A DNA stretch of 64,000 nt, from positions 143,688 through 207,687 of the forward strand of contig SCFE01000061.1 of the NCBI GenBank assembly GCA_004352715.1, given 5' to 3'. The position numbers were made by a program, and so were the translations under genes. The DNA comes from Hofstenia miamia. Lineage: Eukaryota > Xenacoelomorpha > Acoela. Below the pieces are notes generated by a model. The model was not told the DNA's origin and searched no databases. It worked only from the letters and a program-made list of their open reading frames with translations. Position 1 is the stretch's first letter, and every line of letters begins with the position of its first letter. Positions 47,128 to 58,512 of the stretch are shown here, piece by piece.

Positions 47128-50064
47128 TCAAAAATTATTGTTGTAAAATTTAAATCCTAACCATGATGTACCTACAATATATTTTTGCTTAAGGAAGATT
47201 TTTAAACGCTTTTTAAAAGGTTTCAATTTTTCAATGCTTTTAATNTCTTTAGGTAGCGAATTCCAGGTTCGAATTGCGACATTAATGAAAGATTTCGTCA
47301 AAACTTTTTTCTTATTCTTAACACATGTAAAAATTTTAGATCTTGAATTCTGTTTATGCGCAAATCCCGGGAATTTAATTGAATTATAAGGCGGTAGATT
47401 TTTTACTAGTTTGAAAAATGTTAGCAAGGTATTTAAAATGACGAGTTGTTTTGGAAAGAGAATTGACCTAGAAATGTAATGTTTAGTTTTCGATGAATTT
47501 TTTGCTGAGATATTCAGTGCCCATTTTAATTGAATGTCAAGTTTTCTATAAAGCACATCACTTAAATCAGTAAATAAGATGTTTGCATAATTAAGGTGGC
47601 TCATGATAAAAGCATGGAAGAATTGAATAATTGCACAAGGTGGTAACTGCTTAACTACTAGTGTCATACTTTTTATACCTATAGCTAGTTTTCTAACTGT
47701 TATGTTAATGTGAGTGTTGAACTTTAACTTTGAGTCAATGGTTACGCCTAAGTACTTGAAAGTGTCTACAATAGGTACATTAACAGTATTAATTTTCAAA
47801 GTCATTTTGGAAACATCGTAGTTATTTTTATTGGGCTGCAAAATACAAAATTCCGTCTTGGCTTCATTAATTATCAACTTATGCATTGAAAAATATTTTG
47901 ACAATTTGTTGCAATTGAATTCTATTGATTCCACTGCTGAGTGCAATGATGTATTATCGCTGAAGATGCAGGTGTCATCGGCATATTGAATTAGATTGCA
48001 ATTGGTTATTGACTGCATGTCATTTACATAAATACTAAAAAGAAGAGGACCTAGAATCGTTCCTTGAGGCACCCCATTGTAAACCGGTAACCAATCAGAA
48101 AAAATATCGTTTAATTTAACTCTCTGGAATCTTTGGTTAAGGTAACTAGTTATCAATTGCTTACTATTACAAGAAAATCCTAAGTAAGATAGTTTTTCAA
48201 TAAGTATGTTGTGATTAATCGAATCAAAGGCTTTTGAGAGATCTAAACAAGCTATAGCTACAAATTTATTAGAATCGAGGGATGCTCTCCATTTTTCAGT
48301 AGCATGTAATAGTGCATCAGTTGTTGAAAAATTTTTGAGAAATCCAAATTGGGTGTTCGATAATAAATTATACTTATTAAAATGGTCAATTATTTGGTTA
48401 TGCAATAATCTTTCGAATATTTTACTTATTGGAGAAGTAATTGAAATTGGTCGATAATTAGTGGCAATTGAAGGATCGTTTTTCTTAAAAATAGGAGTAA
48501 TGTGAGCAAGTTTTAGATAATCTGGGAAGTGATTGCATTTTATAGATTCATTAAAGATGAAATTTAAAGGACTTGCAATGATATCTGCAGTCATTTTAAG
48601 AGCCCAAGAGGGGATATTTGAGGGACCACTTGATTTGTTGGGCTTAAGCTTAAGAATCGATTTAATAATTTCATAGGTAGTTGAGAATCGGAAATAAAAT
48701 TCAGGTGTGAAGATTTTGTGTGAGAGGTTTTTGTATTTAACAAGGGGGCCGTTGTATTTTCCTAAGTTGACAAAAGTCTTGTTTAATTCATTAGAAATTT
48801 CTAAATTGTCGGTTAGATTATTTCCATTTTGATCTTTAATCACATCAATTAAGTTTGATTTAGATTGCTTATAATTTGTGATTTCTTTTATTAGTTTCCA
48901 TTTTGACTTTTCATTTGGAAGACGCGTATACTCATTTTTGATAAATTCATTGAATGCCCTACGAGATGCAATATTCGAGGCATTTCTGGCCTTTTTATAG
49001 GCAGCAAAGTTCTTGTTAGTTCGAGAATTTATAAAATGTTTATATGCTTTGTTCTTTTCGCGAATTAAAGCTTTACAAGTGTCAGATATCCAGGGTTTGT
49101 TAGAAAAAGTATTTGCTTTGGATTTGGTTGTGGATTTAACCATTATTTTCCTTTCAGGGCAAAATCTGTTGAGGTAAAATTAAAAAATGTCTGAGAAATT
49201 TATTAGCATTTCATTTATATTTGATGCAGAATATACAGGAAACCAATTTTCTGATGAGAGGGATGATTTAAAATTATTAATATTTTCAATACACTTTTCA
49301 CGAGTTTTAATCCATTTCGTGGTAATTTTTGGGATTGAGTGAGAAAACTTTTGAAATTTGATAGATGTAAAACAGTGATCCGAGAATGGGCATTCAGAAG
49401 AGATGTACTGGAAGTGTGTATTATTGTTTTCAGCTAATGCAATGTAGTCAATTAGAGTCCTACTCGATGATGTGATTCTACTGGGCAATGTTTTATTGGT
49501 CAATACAAGATTAAATGTGTTCAAGAACAAATCCATTTTACATTGATCATTAGCATTTAAATAATTGAGGTTCCAATCTCCGAAAGGTACTAAATCTTTA
49601 TTTTCAGAACATGCAAGTGATAATTCTTCTTCTAGTTGTTGAATAAAAAAATTGGCGAATTTCTTATGCGGACAGTATGATAAATTTAATAATTGTTTTT
49701 GAAATCTAGAATTTTTAATTGGATTAGTAATTTCAACCCATAGAGTGTCAAAATTTGATGTGTTAGGACTTTTAATATCATTGCGCATTTTGGGATTGAA
49801 TGACTTTGGAACTAAAAGTAATACACCTCCACCTTTTGATTTTCCTAACATATTGTTCAAAACTCTATCCTTTCTAAATAGTGCAAAAGTTTCATTAACA
49901 GACCATGTGCTATCTAGATAGTCAATCTTTAGCCAAGTTTCAGAAATTGCGAGAATTAAAGCATTTTTAGTATTTGAAACGAATTCCCTATATTCGAAAT
50001 TTTTAATACTTTGATTCTGAAAATTTAAATGTCTGAGCCGGTATTCAGTTTTTTGATGTATGAT
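47128..50064 (-). pseudogene. Nearly intact LINE ORF2: AP endonuclease and reverse transcriptase
   Basis: One frame runs from 50064 to the stop at 47128, about 978 codons, broken only by TAA at 49180-49182 and one N at 47245. The endonuclease part shows LAISETWLK (near 49930), VPFGDWNLNYLN (near 49570), LIDYIALAEN and CPFSDHCFTSI, the conserved APE-type residues. From ATG 49143 a 671-residue RT follows: NKSSGPSNIPSW (about 169-180), catalytic ACLDLSKAFDSIN (298-310), GVPQGTILGPLL (357-368), QYADDTCIF (386-394), FKYLGVTIDSKLKFNTHIN and a thumb domain. It would nick target DNA and copy the element RNA. Family: L2/CR1-like (inferred). The start lies in the frame next to the 2A-like motif, so a small shift upstream has also occurred. 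Confidence 0.9.
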
Positions 50065-50418
50065 TCAAAATTTAAAATCGGACCGAGATTAGTCTCAATA
50101 CCATATACTGCTAATAATAGGAAAATTATGAGAGAAATAACAAATGACTTTTTTAAATCGATTATGATAATACAAATGCGCCTGGTTAAGAAAGTTAAAG
50201 TTGTTTTTGAATAGCGAATAGTTGAGTTATATGTATTGAAGTAAAACTGTACTGGTAAGAGCGAGGCATCCTCATTGGATTTGAATGTCGAAATAAGGAA
50301 AATATAAGTAAAGAGTAATAATTTTACTTTGAAAACAAATTTGAGTTTCAATTTGAATTTAGGGTTATAGTAATTTTTCCATAGCCTGGGCGTCTGTAAA
50401 CAAAAATATAATAATTCA
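50025..50418 (-). pseudogene. N-terminal leader of LINE ORF2 with membrane-like stretch and 2A-like motif
   Basis: The frame emerging from the assembly gap encodes basic and hydrophobic residues (KLKFVFKVKLLLFTYIFLIS, SFVISLIIFLLLAVYGIE) and ends TNLGPILNFES before a stop at 50025. GIETN(L)GP resembles the DxExNPGP ribosome-skipping motif carried at the ORF2 start of several APE-type LINEs. Here the Pro before GP is Leu and the upstream Asp is replaced, so it is probably inactive. The relative at 42195 has GIEANPGC. A frame shift separates it from the endonuclease. Confidence 0.6.
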
Positions 50419-50734
50419 NNNNNNNNNNNNNNNNNNNNNNNNNNNNNNNNNNNNNNNNNNNNNNNNNNNNNNNNNNNNNNNNNNNNNNNNNNNNNNNNNN
50501 NNNNNNNNNNNNNNNNNNNNNNNNNNNNNNNNNNNNNNNNNNNNNNNNNNNNNNNNNNNNNNNNNNNNNNNNNNNNNNNNNNNNNNNNNNNNNNNNNNNN
50601 NNNNNNNNNNNNNNNNNNNNNNNNNNNNNNNNNNNNNNNNNNNNNNNNNNNNNNNNNNNNNNNNNNNNNNNNNNNNNNNNNNNNNNNNNNNNNNNNNNNN
50701 NNNNNNNNNNNNNNNNNNNNNNNNNNNNNNNNNN
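50419..50734. other. Assembly gap (316 N) between LINE ORF1 and ORF2
   Basis: Run of N. The end of ORF1 and the start of the ORF2 leader are hidden here. Confidence 0.99.
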
Positions 50735-51672
50735 GCTTTGAGGAATTGAATTGTGCGACAAGATGGAGGCTCGAAGAAGGATTTAATGATGGATACAAAT
50801 TTTCCAATTCCATTCTGTGAGAAATGAATGCCGTCTTTTGAAAAGAGACGACTGTTAACGACTTTTGGACCTAAACAAAATTGTGAAAATAATTTAAATA
50901 CTGAAAATTTTAATTTTTCTGATAAGTTAGAAATAATTTTATTGACTTTTACTACTTCATTGTTGCCTTGAAGCAGGCTGTTGCAAAAAGGTGGGATTTC
51001 ACTAAGAAAAATCTTAATAGGACTAAAAATATGGTTAATTATTTTAATAAGATCAGTAAACTTAGCTTCGTAGTTGGTTGGGTTCTTGAGAATATCATTT
51101 CTTCCAATTTGTACGAAAACTGTTTTAATTTTTGTTTGCGGGTAGAGTTCCAATGTCTGTTGAAGCTCAGATATGCATGCACCGGGATACGAGTGCACGG
51201 AGACCTCTTTGTTTCTGATTATGTTTTTGGATCGTAATTTCCTAAACATGGAGCTACCTAAAATTAAAAAATTAGTACCTGTTTTGATCTTGCGAGGTTT
51301 TCTTGGAGAGCGAGTAATAGGTTTATTTCTTGATGCTGTTGAATGCAACAAAGCGTCAGTGACTTCTTGTTCGCGCGAGTTAGGTGTAAGGGACGTATGT
51401 GTGTGATCCTTAAGAAATGAATGCAATGAAAATAATTCATCTCGACTGAGGGCCAAAAATGGTGCTACAAGTTTGCAGTGTTCGTCCTCTTTATTGATGT
51501 TTGAGTCAGTGACGTTTTTAAGTGCGGAGCGGAGAGCGCAATAGACTGTCTTTAGAGAGGACATCGCGGCCCAATAAGAAGCCCTGCTATCTGTTATAAA
51601 GCATTGAAGTCTATAATGCACATTAGCATTAATTGAAAATATAATTGATTTTTGATGCTCACTCTTCTGCAT
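50735..51672 (-). CDS. LINE ORF1 with SGNH/GDSL-type esterase domain (3' end in gap)
   Basis: An open frame of 312 codons starts at ATG 51672 and runs into the gap. Residues 1-90 show no clear fold. About 117-128 is a basic linker (KPITRSPRKPRKIK). From 133 the SGNH hydrolase pattern appears: NFLILGSSMF (nucleophile Ser near 140, GSS for GDS), VQIGRND (about 186-192; Asn of block III) and KDGIHFSQNGIGKF (about 278-291; Asp and His of block V). Esterase-type ORF1 proteins are known in CR1/L2-group LINEs and are thought to act on membranes or lipids during RNP trafficking. The frame is open and the catalytic residues are kept, so this copy looks young. The N-terminal codons overlap a tandem 5' repeat unit. 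Confidence 0.82.
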
Positions 51673-52060
51673 GAAGGCAGTTTTATTATAGAGATTATGA
51701 AATTTTATAACAAGTACAGTTTAAAGGCATTGTACTATCTAAGAGAAATTGACATTAATTGAAAGCATACACATTTTTCAATTTCCATTCTACCTCACAG
51801 AGAAGGTCTAAATGTTATAACAAATGCAAATTAAATGGAGTTGAAGTCTCTAACATACATTAGCATTAACTGAAAGCATAATTGATTTTTGATTCTCACT
51901 CTTCTACATGAAGGCAGTGTTATTGTAGACAAACACTGACTAGTGCATTACAAAGACTAGTTGTAAAAAGAATATTATGCTTGAGACTATCAAATGTTAT
52001 AACAAGTATGGTTTAAAACCAATGTAGATTTCAATGCATAGGACAAAACATTCAATAATT
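51610..52060 (-). repeat. Tandem 5' units at the LINE start
   Basis: The word set CATTA(A/G)(C/T)TGAAAG.ATA - TTTTTGAT.CTCACTCTTCT - CATGAAGGCAGT - ATGTTATAACAA - GTTTAAA occurs at about 51622-51725 and again at about 51858-52015. A partial unit lies between them at about 51750-51845. They sit immediately upstream of, and overlap, the ORF1 start codon, as promoter monomers do in some LINEs. Confidence 0.65.
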
Positions 52061-53220
52061 TCTAAATTTCATTAGCTGTATAAGTTTTGCAATAAAATAT
52101 TTCTGTGCAATCATGAGCTTTGTTGAAATTATGCATATATTTCTAAGATTGAAGTACATTGAAAACAAGTATTTGTAAAAATAATATTGTTTGCCAATGA
52201 TTTGGCTCAAGTGGTTGGTTCAAGTCCAACCTACCCAATATATTTTGTACAACTGTTTCTTATTCTTAATGGTTATAGCTAAAAGTAGATTATTTATGTA
52301 AACATATATACAAGGAGAAAAATAAAGCTGACAAGGAATATGTATTTACACCTTCTAAAATAAAATTACATGCTAAATTTCAACACAATACTTGGCTTAC
52401 AACAATTATTTCAGAAGGTTATTCTGACATCAAAAAACTTTAAGTCCAATTTACATTTTGAATTTTAGTGTTCTGGGAGAAAAAAGCAATTTGTTTTGCA
52501 AAATAATTTTAACCTCTGGCCCATACTTTGTTTTAGTTTGGATACATTGAGAATTGTAAAGCACTCACTAATTTTCAGCTCATAAAGAGATATGTATTGT
52601 AGCCAAGGTTCCTCAGAGGCTATTAAGTTCATTGCCTACCTGTTGACAATATAATTTCCCTTCATTTTAAAGAAACATTTCACCTTGTATGCAGGTCTTT
52701 TGCTGCCTTTTCTTCTCGTCTTTGGCAAATGTCCATGTGCTCTGGCTTTAGTTTTGTGAATCTGTTTGGTATATGCACCATTATTTATAGACAAAAAATG
52801 AGCAGAGTTAAAATTATCATTCATTTATTAGAGAGCATCAACCTCTAAGCCAATCAAAATAATATACTGCAACTGATATATTAAAGCATGACAGAATGAA
52901 AGATGAAAGTATACCAGCTCTTTAAAGTCCTTTTTGACCTTTTAAATTGTGTTTGTAATGTGTCTTATCCCCAATACACCTTACACACTTTTTTAATCAG
53001 TTTCAAAAGTAAATAATTATAATATTATCTATTTTAAATGATACTTGGATTTTTTCTTGAAGCAAATATGCTTCCATGTTTTTAAATATCAATCAATTTT
53101 TGTACAAACCAACTAATTTCTTAACATAACTTAGAAAATCGTTAATAGCTTTACTATATGCTTATGTAAACTATGTGCATACATGAAAATATTTCTCCAA
53201 ATAGTTTGATATGTCATGGA
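52061..53220. other. Gene-free AT-rich region with a tRNA-like A/B-box remnant
   Basis: At 52203-52233 TGGCTCAAGTGGTT is followed directly by GGTTCAAGTCC, resembling polymerase III A and B boxes without the normal spacing. A SINE fragment is possible. A basic 62-codon frame at 52636-52824 (- strand; KTRRKGSKRPAYKVK) has no recognised family or splice context. Confidence 0.35.
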
Positions 53221-53234
53221 CTTCATTGGATACT

Positions 53235-53262
53235 TCCTGTATATGTATATATATATATATAT
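53235..53262. repeat. (TA)n microsatellite
   Basis: Run of TA/TG dinucleotides preceding a GC-richer patch at 53290-53480. Confidence 0.8.
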
Positions 53263-53279
53263 AATAATTGAGATTCTGA

Positions 53280-53640
53280 TTATTTGTCCCTTGGCACTAA
53301 AAACATAGGGGCTTCTTCTCAGCTACCTCAATTAAGACTTTTCGGAAGTTGGCCCTCCTTGCAGAATCGCGGAAAACTCGCAAGAAATGTGGCTACTGCT
53401 CCGTCAATTCCGTTAATGGATACAATGCTAATATGATTTTATCAAGATCTCTAGAGGCTCATCAATAGATTGGAATAAATTAAATCGTATTATGATAATT
53501 ATGTGAATTTGTAAATAGTTTTTCTTAATCATTTTAATGTTGATTTATACAATTATTCCAAAAATTTATTTTAAAATGTAATAATCTATGCATTATTAAA
53601 TTCATTTTGTAAATATATTGATTTTATATTTATTGTAATA
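53280..53640 (+). repeat. Probable retroelement 3' remnant sharing its end with 2500-2640
   Basis: TTTTTCTTAATCATT.TAAT.TTGATT at about 53518-53545 matches 2533-2562, and the following ATTTTGTAAAT blocks also correspond. A GC-richer upstream patch (53290-53480) would then be the decayed coding end of the same retroelement family as 2011-2358. Confidence 0.35.
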
Positions 53641-54090
53641 TTGATTTCGTAAATTACTTCGTATTTTTTAAACACCGCCTTAGCAGTATCATTCAACAGA
53701 CAATTGCGCATGTATTTTGAGGGCAATAGAACATGAATCTTCATTAGAATAGTTTTACGTCTTCTAGACAAGCATCTCTTGAGTGTAAGAAGACATAGGA
53801 ACTTGCATGGTAAATTTGGGCTAACGAACATCAACATGCTTAGGAAACGGAAGCTTTTGTATTTGCAATATCAACGAGAATGTTCAATTCAGTACTGCAT
53901 TTAAGTTGACCAGATTCTTGCCGTCTTTAAGAGAGATTCAACTGATAATTACTTTATTTCTAGCACAAAAACAACACTGAGAAAGAATTCAAAAGGTGAT
54001 TAAGAGGAAGACTTCAATTGATTTTTTTAAAGACTATGTATGATTTTAACTAAATTTTCAATACTAAATATTTATTGTACATGTATAGAT
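53641..54090. other. No gene recognised
   Basis: A basic 83-codon frame on the - strand (53586-53837, CLSRRRKTILMKIHVLLPSK) has no identified family. It may be retroelement debris. Confidence 0.3.
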
Positions 54091-54099
54091 TTGTATTAA

Positions 54100-55090
54100 A
54101 TGTTATATAAAAATTTACAAGTTCGATTTTGTTTAATTTCTTTTGGGAAATTATCCTAATTACAGATTGCGAAAATAAGTGTGTTTAAGAAACTTAATAA
54201 AGATATTTTAGATCAAACTTTGCTTGTAATTGAGATTGAAAAATGCACATTTTATACATGGACTTTTGAAATTCAAAAAACTTGGATAGTACATTGCAAT
54301 TAATTTTCAAAGATGATGAGAGAATCTAGGCAGATGTATATTTTTCGAAAAGACTGGAGTTCTTTGGCACACATTAAAATGTTCTAATTATGTAGTTATA
54401 ATGTTGCAAAGTAGAATATTTTACTTTGAAAAAGTATTAAAGATTGATAAACTGCTACAAATTGCAGTTAGGACATTTGATGATGTAATACGAATTGCCA
54501 TTAGTTCAACACTTTTTATGTAAGTTGAGAAATCTGTTCCAATTGAATTCTATCCCCAGACATCTAAAGGTTTCAACTTGTGAAATAGATGCATTGTTAA
54601 AATTAAACTTGTAGTTAGATACGGCTATACTTTAAAATAATAGCCTTTTAGTGTATTCGCAGTTTGTGTATATTTTCGAAATTGCCGACTTAAGGGCATA
54701 CTTACAATAGAAAATCCAAACATCGTCAGCACATTGGTTTCATTAAAGAATTTACTAAGAACCAAATAACAAAAACAAATTTTCTTAGATGCATTAATAT
54801 AAAAATGTGATATTTCTAAGAAAAATTAGCAAATTACAAATATTCTCTAAAGTAGTGTCCACAACCTTCTTTGTTTTAATAGGATGCGAGCAATAAAACT
54901 TATTGTAATTAATAAGCAGATAATTTAATTGCTTTTTTAAAACCCTTTCTTAGGTCAATACTTTTGGATTCCCTTTTCGGTAATAATTCGTACATGAAGG
55001 AGCCATAGAAATGGTATCCCATAATTGAAAGGAGTATTCAAATATTTGCGACTAAATGAGTCCTTATCAAGACATTTTTATTGAATTTAT
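54100..55090 (-). pseudogene. Decayed LINE reverse transcriptase
   Basis: The - strand shows QCADDVWIF at about 54712-54738 (the RT catalytic YADD box, Tyr here Cys) and, 30-60 codons on, SQVETFRCLGIEFNWNRFLN (about 54530-54590), the (V..F+YLG+..D..L.F..H) segment that follows it in L2/CR1-type RTs. Upstream text (55080-54750) contains only short readable pieces. Many stops; no ends identified. Confidence 0.55.
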
Positions 55091-55099
55091 AAATATACA

Positions 55100-56440
55100 G
55101 TACTTTGATTGATATTATCCTGAGAAGGAAGTGGGGTAGATTTTAGTGACCTGCCCCATTTCCATGTGTTGACATCTGCCCCAAAATTTACGTTCTACAC
55201 TTACTAACTATAGGAATCTAATAAAAACATGTATTAAAATTTTTAATAGGCAAATAAATTTTAACTTTATAAAGATTATTTATGCAATATATTTATGAAA
55301 GGATGATTGCAAAGCCTGTTGATAACAAATCAGATCAAAAAGATCTTGTTGCTATTAATGAATGGAATCCAATCTCGCTAAAAGTTGGAAATACATCAAA
55401 ATTGATTTTTCAAAATTTCCAAGCCAATCGAAATTTTATTAAGCGGAAAAATGCGATGTAAGAAAATTCAGTTTTTGTCAACTAAAAAGTGTTTTATTCC
55501 ACTTTTGCACCAGGGGTACGCACTTTAGAAAATTCTTGTCCATACCCGACCCACCTCAATTCTGATATCACGTCATACGAGATAGTGCATGGTCCTTACA
55601 TTTGTTTGGAACAACTTCACAACTACAAGGTCATCTATATTTTAATTTATTAAAAAAATTATGATTTTATATACAATAAATAAGATCATTTTTTTAATAT
55701 GTAAATTTACATTATGATATAATCACTTTACTTCATTGAATGAATTTAGAGCAGCTAGCAACAAACTGAAATAATTCCAAACGATAGTATTGCCGACTAT
55801 TTTTCTCTGAGAATGGAATACATTTTTCAATTATAGTAAAATATTTCCAAAAACGTTTATAACTACCAAAAATAATATTTCAATTTCAATGTTTGTGTAT
55901 ATCACAAATGATATGTGCTTAAATATGCCAAATCAGAAAGTAAGGTATTGTTTTTACTAAAAATAAGTGCAATATAGAAATTACACATGGATTTTACCAA
56001 ATATTCCCGCTATTTTTTAGTTTAAAGCAATTTTCTAAATTTAAATAATTCTATATTAATATTTTTTACATTTTAATCTCCATATTGAAATTTCACAAGT
56101 AGCGATAAAAATTGTAAAAAATTAAATAATTTTTGGTCATTAACTAAAAATATGTTGATTTGTCATGAAATAAAACAAATTTTACACGTTGACAGTGCAT
56201 TACAAAATTAAACAATAAATTTAAACATTATTTCATAAAAATATCCTGTAATACAGATCAATAAAAACCACTAGAATTGGTTTACATAAGTTAATCAACT
56301 CTGAAAGGTTACTACTATTAAAAACTACATGTACTGCACTAAAATAACAATGGAAAACTCCAAAGCTATAATAAAAGGCCTAATTAATAATGCCAATAAA
56401 AGATACAAATACTATAAGCTAAATGGAACATTGGCATGTG
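55100..56440. other. Gene-free AT-rich region downstream of the R3H/SUZ gene
   Basis: No supported coding frame. Two GC-richer patches (55130-55190, GACCTGCCCCATTTCC; 55505-55580) may be old transposon DNA. Confidence 0.4.
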
Positions 56441-56454
56441 CAGTTTTGAAAAGT

Positions 56455-56558
56455 CTAGATTTTGGCGACAGGATGATGAGCTAGCCGAATTGAAGGAGCA
56501 CGCATCATGATATCTTGTGGCAAAATTTGATTAGATGGCGGAACAGTTTTGATTTTGG
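56455..56558 (-). CDS. Possible alternative last exon of the R3H/SUZ gene
   Basis: Preceded by a good acceptor (TTAAAAATATTTTAG) and open to TAG at 56455-56457. It encodes KIKTVPPSNQILPQDIMMR and APSIRLAHHPVAKI. It has phase 1, which would fit a weak donor CAAG/GTCTGC inside the preceding exon (near 57056), replacing its last four codons. Composition looks coding against very AT-rich surroundings. There is no transcript proof, and the donor is poor. Confidence 0.4.
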
Positions 56559-57040
56559 CTAAAATATTTTTAAATACAAAACCTAATATTCCAAATAAAT
56601 ATGCAAATAATTTGGCCAGATGCTGCATTAAAACGTTTCGACTAATTAAGAAATTGAGAATGAGATGCTACATACCCACACAATTTAGACAGTAAATTTA
56701 AATTTACTTAATAAATTTCTATATTCAAATTAATTAAAATATACTAAATAGTGCAAAATTTAAATCGCTAACAGCACAAAAACAGATTTATTAAAAAATT
56801 CTACTTAGGCAAGATTACTGATCAGATATTTACAGATATTCAATATGTAATTTTTTCAATCATATTATTTTCAGTAACGACGGAATTCTGTAGAGACATT
56901 CAATAAAATCATATCCACTGTAATGTTGAGAAAACGTTTACATGTAATAGATTTTGCAGAAAATGTACCCATTTTAAACAAATGTAATAATAGGAAATTC
57001 CCCAAAACGATAAAATTCACTAAATATAAACGAATTAAAA

Positions 57041-58471
57041 CTACTTTGGCAGACCTTGAGTTAAATCTGAATTCAATGTTGGGCGCATAGATGTTGCATT
57101 AAAAGGAAGTGAGCATAAACCGTTTGAAGACATCATTGAACTGTAAACTGGAACCCCAATCACGTTGATTGGAATATTGGAAGACACCATTCCGTTATTT
57201 AGAGGTGGATTGTGCATTGACTGATTAATTGGAACCTGTCGGTAGCAATAGACTGGAAGTTTATTTTGTGCTAATGGACGTACTGGAACAGACACTTGAT
57301 ATGGAGATTGCAGTTTTGGAGAAGATAACTCTTTGATTGTCTAAGTATAAAGAAACATTAACTTATTAAATGGCTTTTCAAAGGGTTTACACGCAAATTG
57401 ACCTTATTGTTAATCAAATAAAATCGCAAGCAATTGCCATTTAGTAGAAATCTGGAAAAAACAAAAAATTAGTAATAAAATCACGTGTTATAAAATATAT
57501 CAAGAATTCAGGAAATCTTAACTTGCTTAGGATGCATTTGGAAGATATGAAAAAATAGCTACGCCACTGACCAAAGGGGTGTACCCCAAAATAAAATATT
57601 TAATAATATTGTTTAGCTGCAGATTATTTGATCAAACTCATCAAAATCAATCAAATTCCTTTGCATTGAATGTTTAACAACTTGCCAGACAGTACAATTT
57701 CTACAACTATGTGTGGTGTTACGTGCAAAACTTTTGAACATACAAAGATTAAATAGTTATTAGAAAGTCATTCAGTGATAAAGCTTGTTAAAGGTGCACA
57801 TATCCTAAATGCGATAGCTAAAACGAAGTCATACCCACTATCTAATTAAGAAGTATCAACACTGTATAAATAAAAAATTCATTTATAATGAATATCTAAG
57901 CATAACATATTGATACTCACAGAACTAGTTGCATTTACAGTAGATGCATATGTAACTGTAGCAGAAGAAGCTTCATTTGTATTATATACACAATTACAGC
58001 AACTGCACGACTGATTGTGGACTAAATAAATCATTTAACGATTGGATAACGTAATTATTAAATGAACATAATAAATAAACCCCGTTCTACTGAAAGCCGC
58101 TTATTAATTTCTATTTCTTAATAATGGTTAAAACTGAAATACAATGAGTTCCCAATGCTTAAAAACGCAATGGCTGTTTTAGTTACTGCAGCTATATTAC
58201 GAAACTCTAACATTTCCGTTGGGAAACTTTATATTTGATCGACTTCCAAAGAAATCTATAGTATGCGCAAAACATATAGCAAATGTTTTTGTTTTGGATG
58301 CTAGGATTTCTTGATGACGATTTCAATTTACTTACAACCATAGTTCAAATGACAAGCAACACATTTTTTAGAGGTGAGATGAATAAGCCTAAAGATTTTG
58401 TAACAATTTCACTATAGATGTAACAAACCATTAAAGTATTGTAAAAGCGATTAAATGTGTTTTTAAATTTA

Positions 58472-58512
<41 letters not shown>

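Noticed and set aside
52203-52233. Possible tRNA gene or polymerase III promoter
   Set aside because: A- and B-box-like words are adjacent, without the spacing needed for a tRNA.
52636-52824. Basic 62-codon frame on the - strand as a gene
   Set aside because: No motif, splice site context or homologue recognised; low-complexity Lys/Arg content can arise by chance.
53586-53837. Basic 83-codon frame on the - strand as a gene
   Set aside because: No recognised domain; lies among retroelement remnants.
57565-57580. hAT end (GCTACGCCACTG) in the R3H/SUZ intron
   Set aside because: The motif fits a CAGTGGCGTAGC end but no partner end or 8-bp duplication was found.
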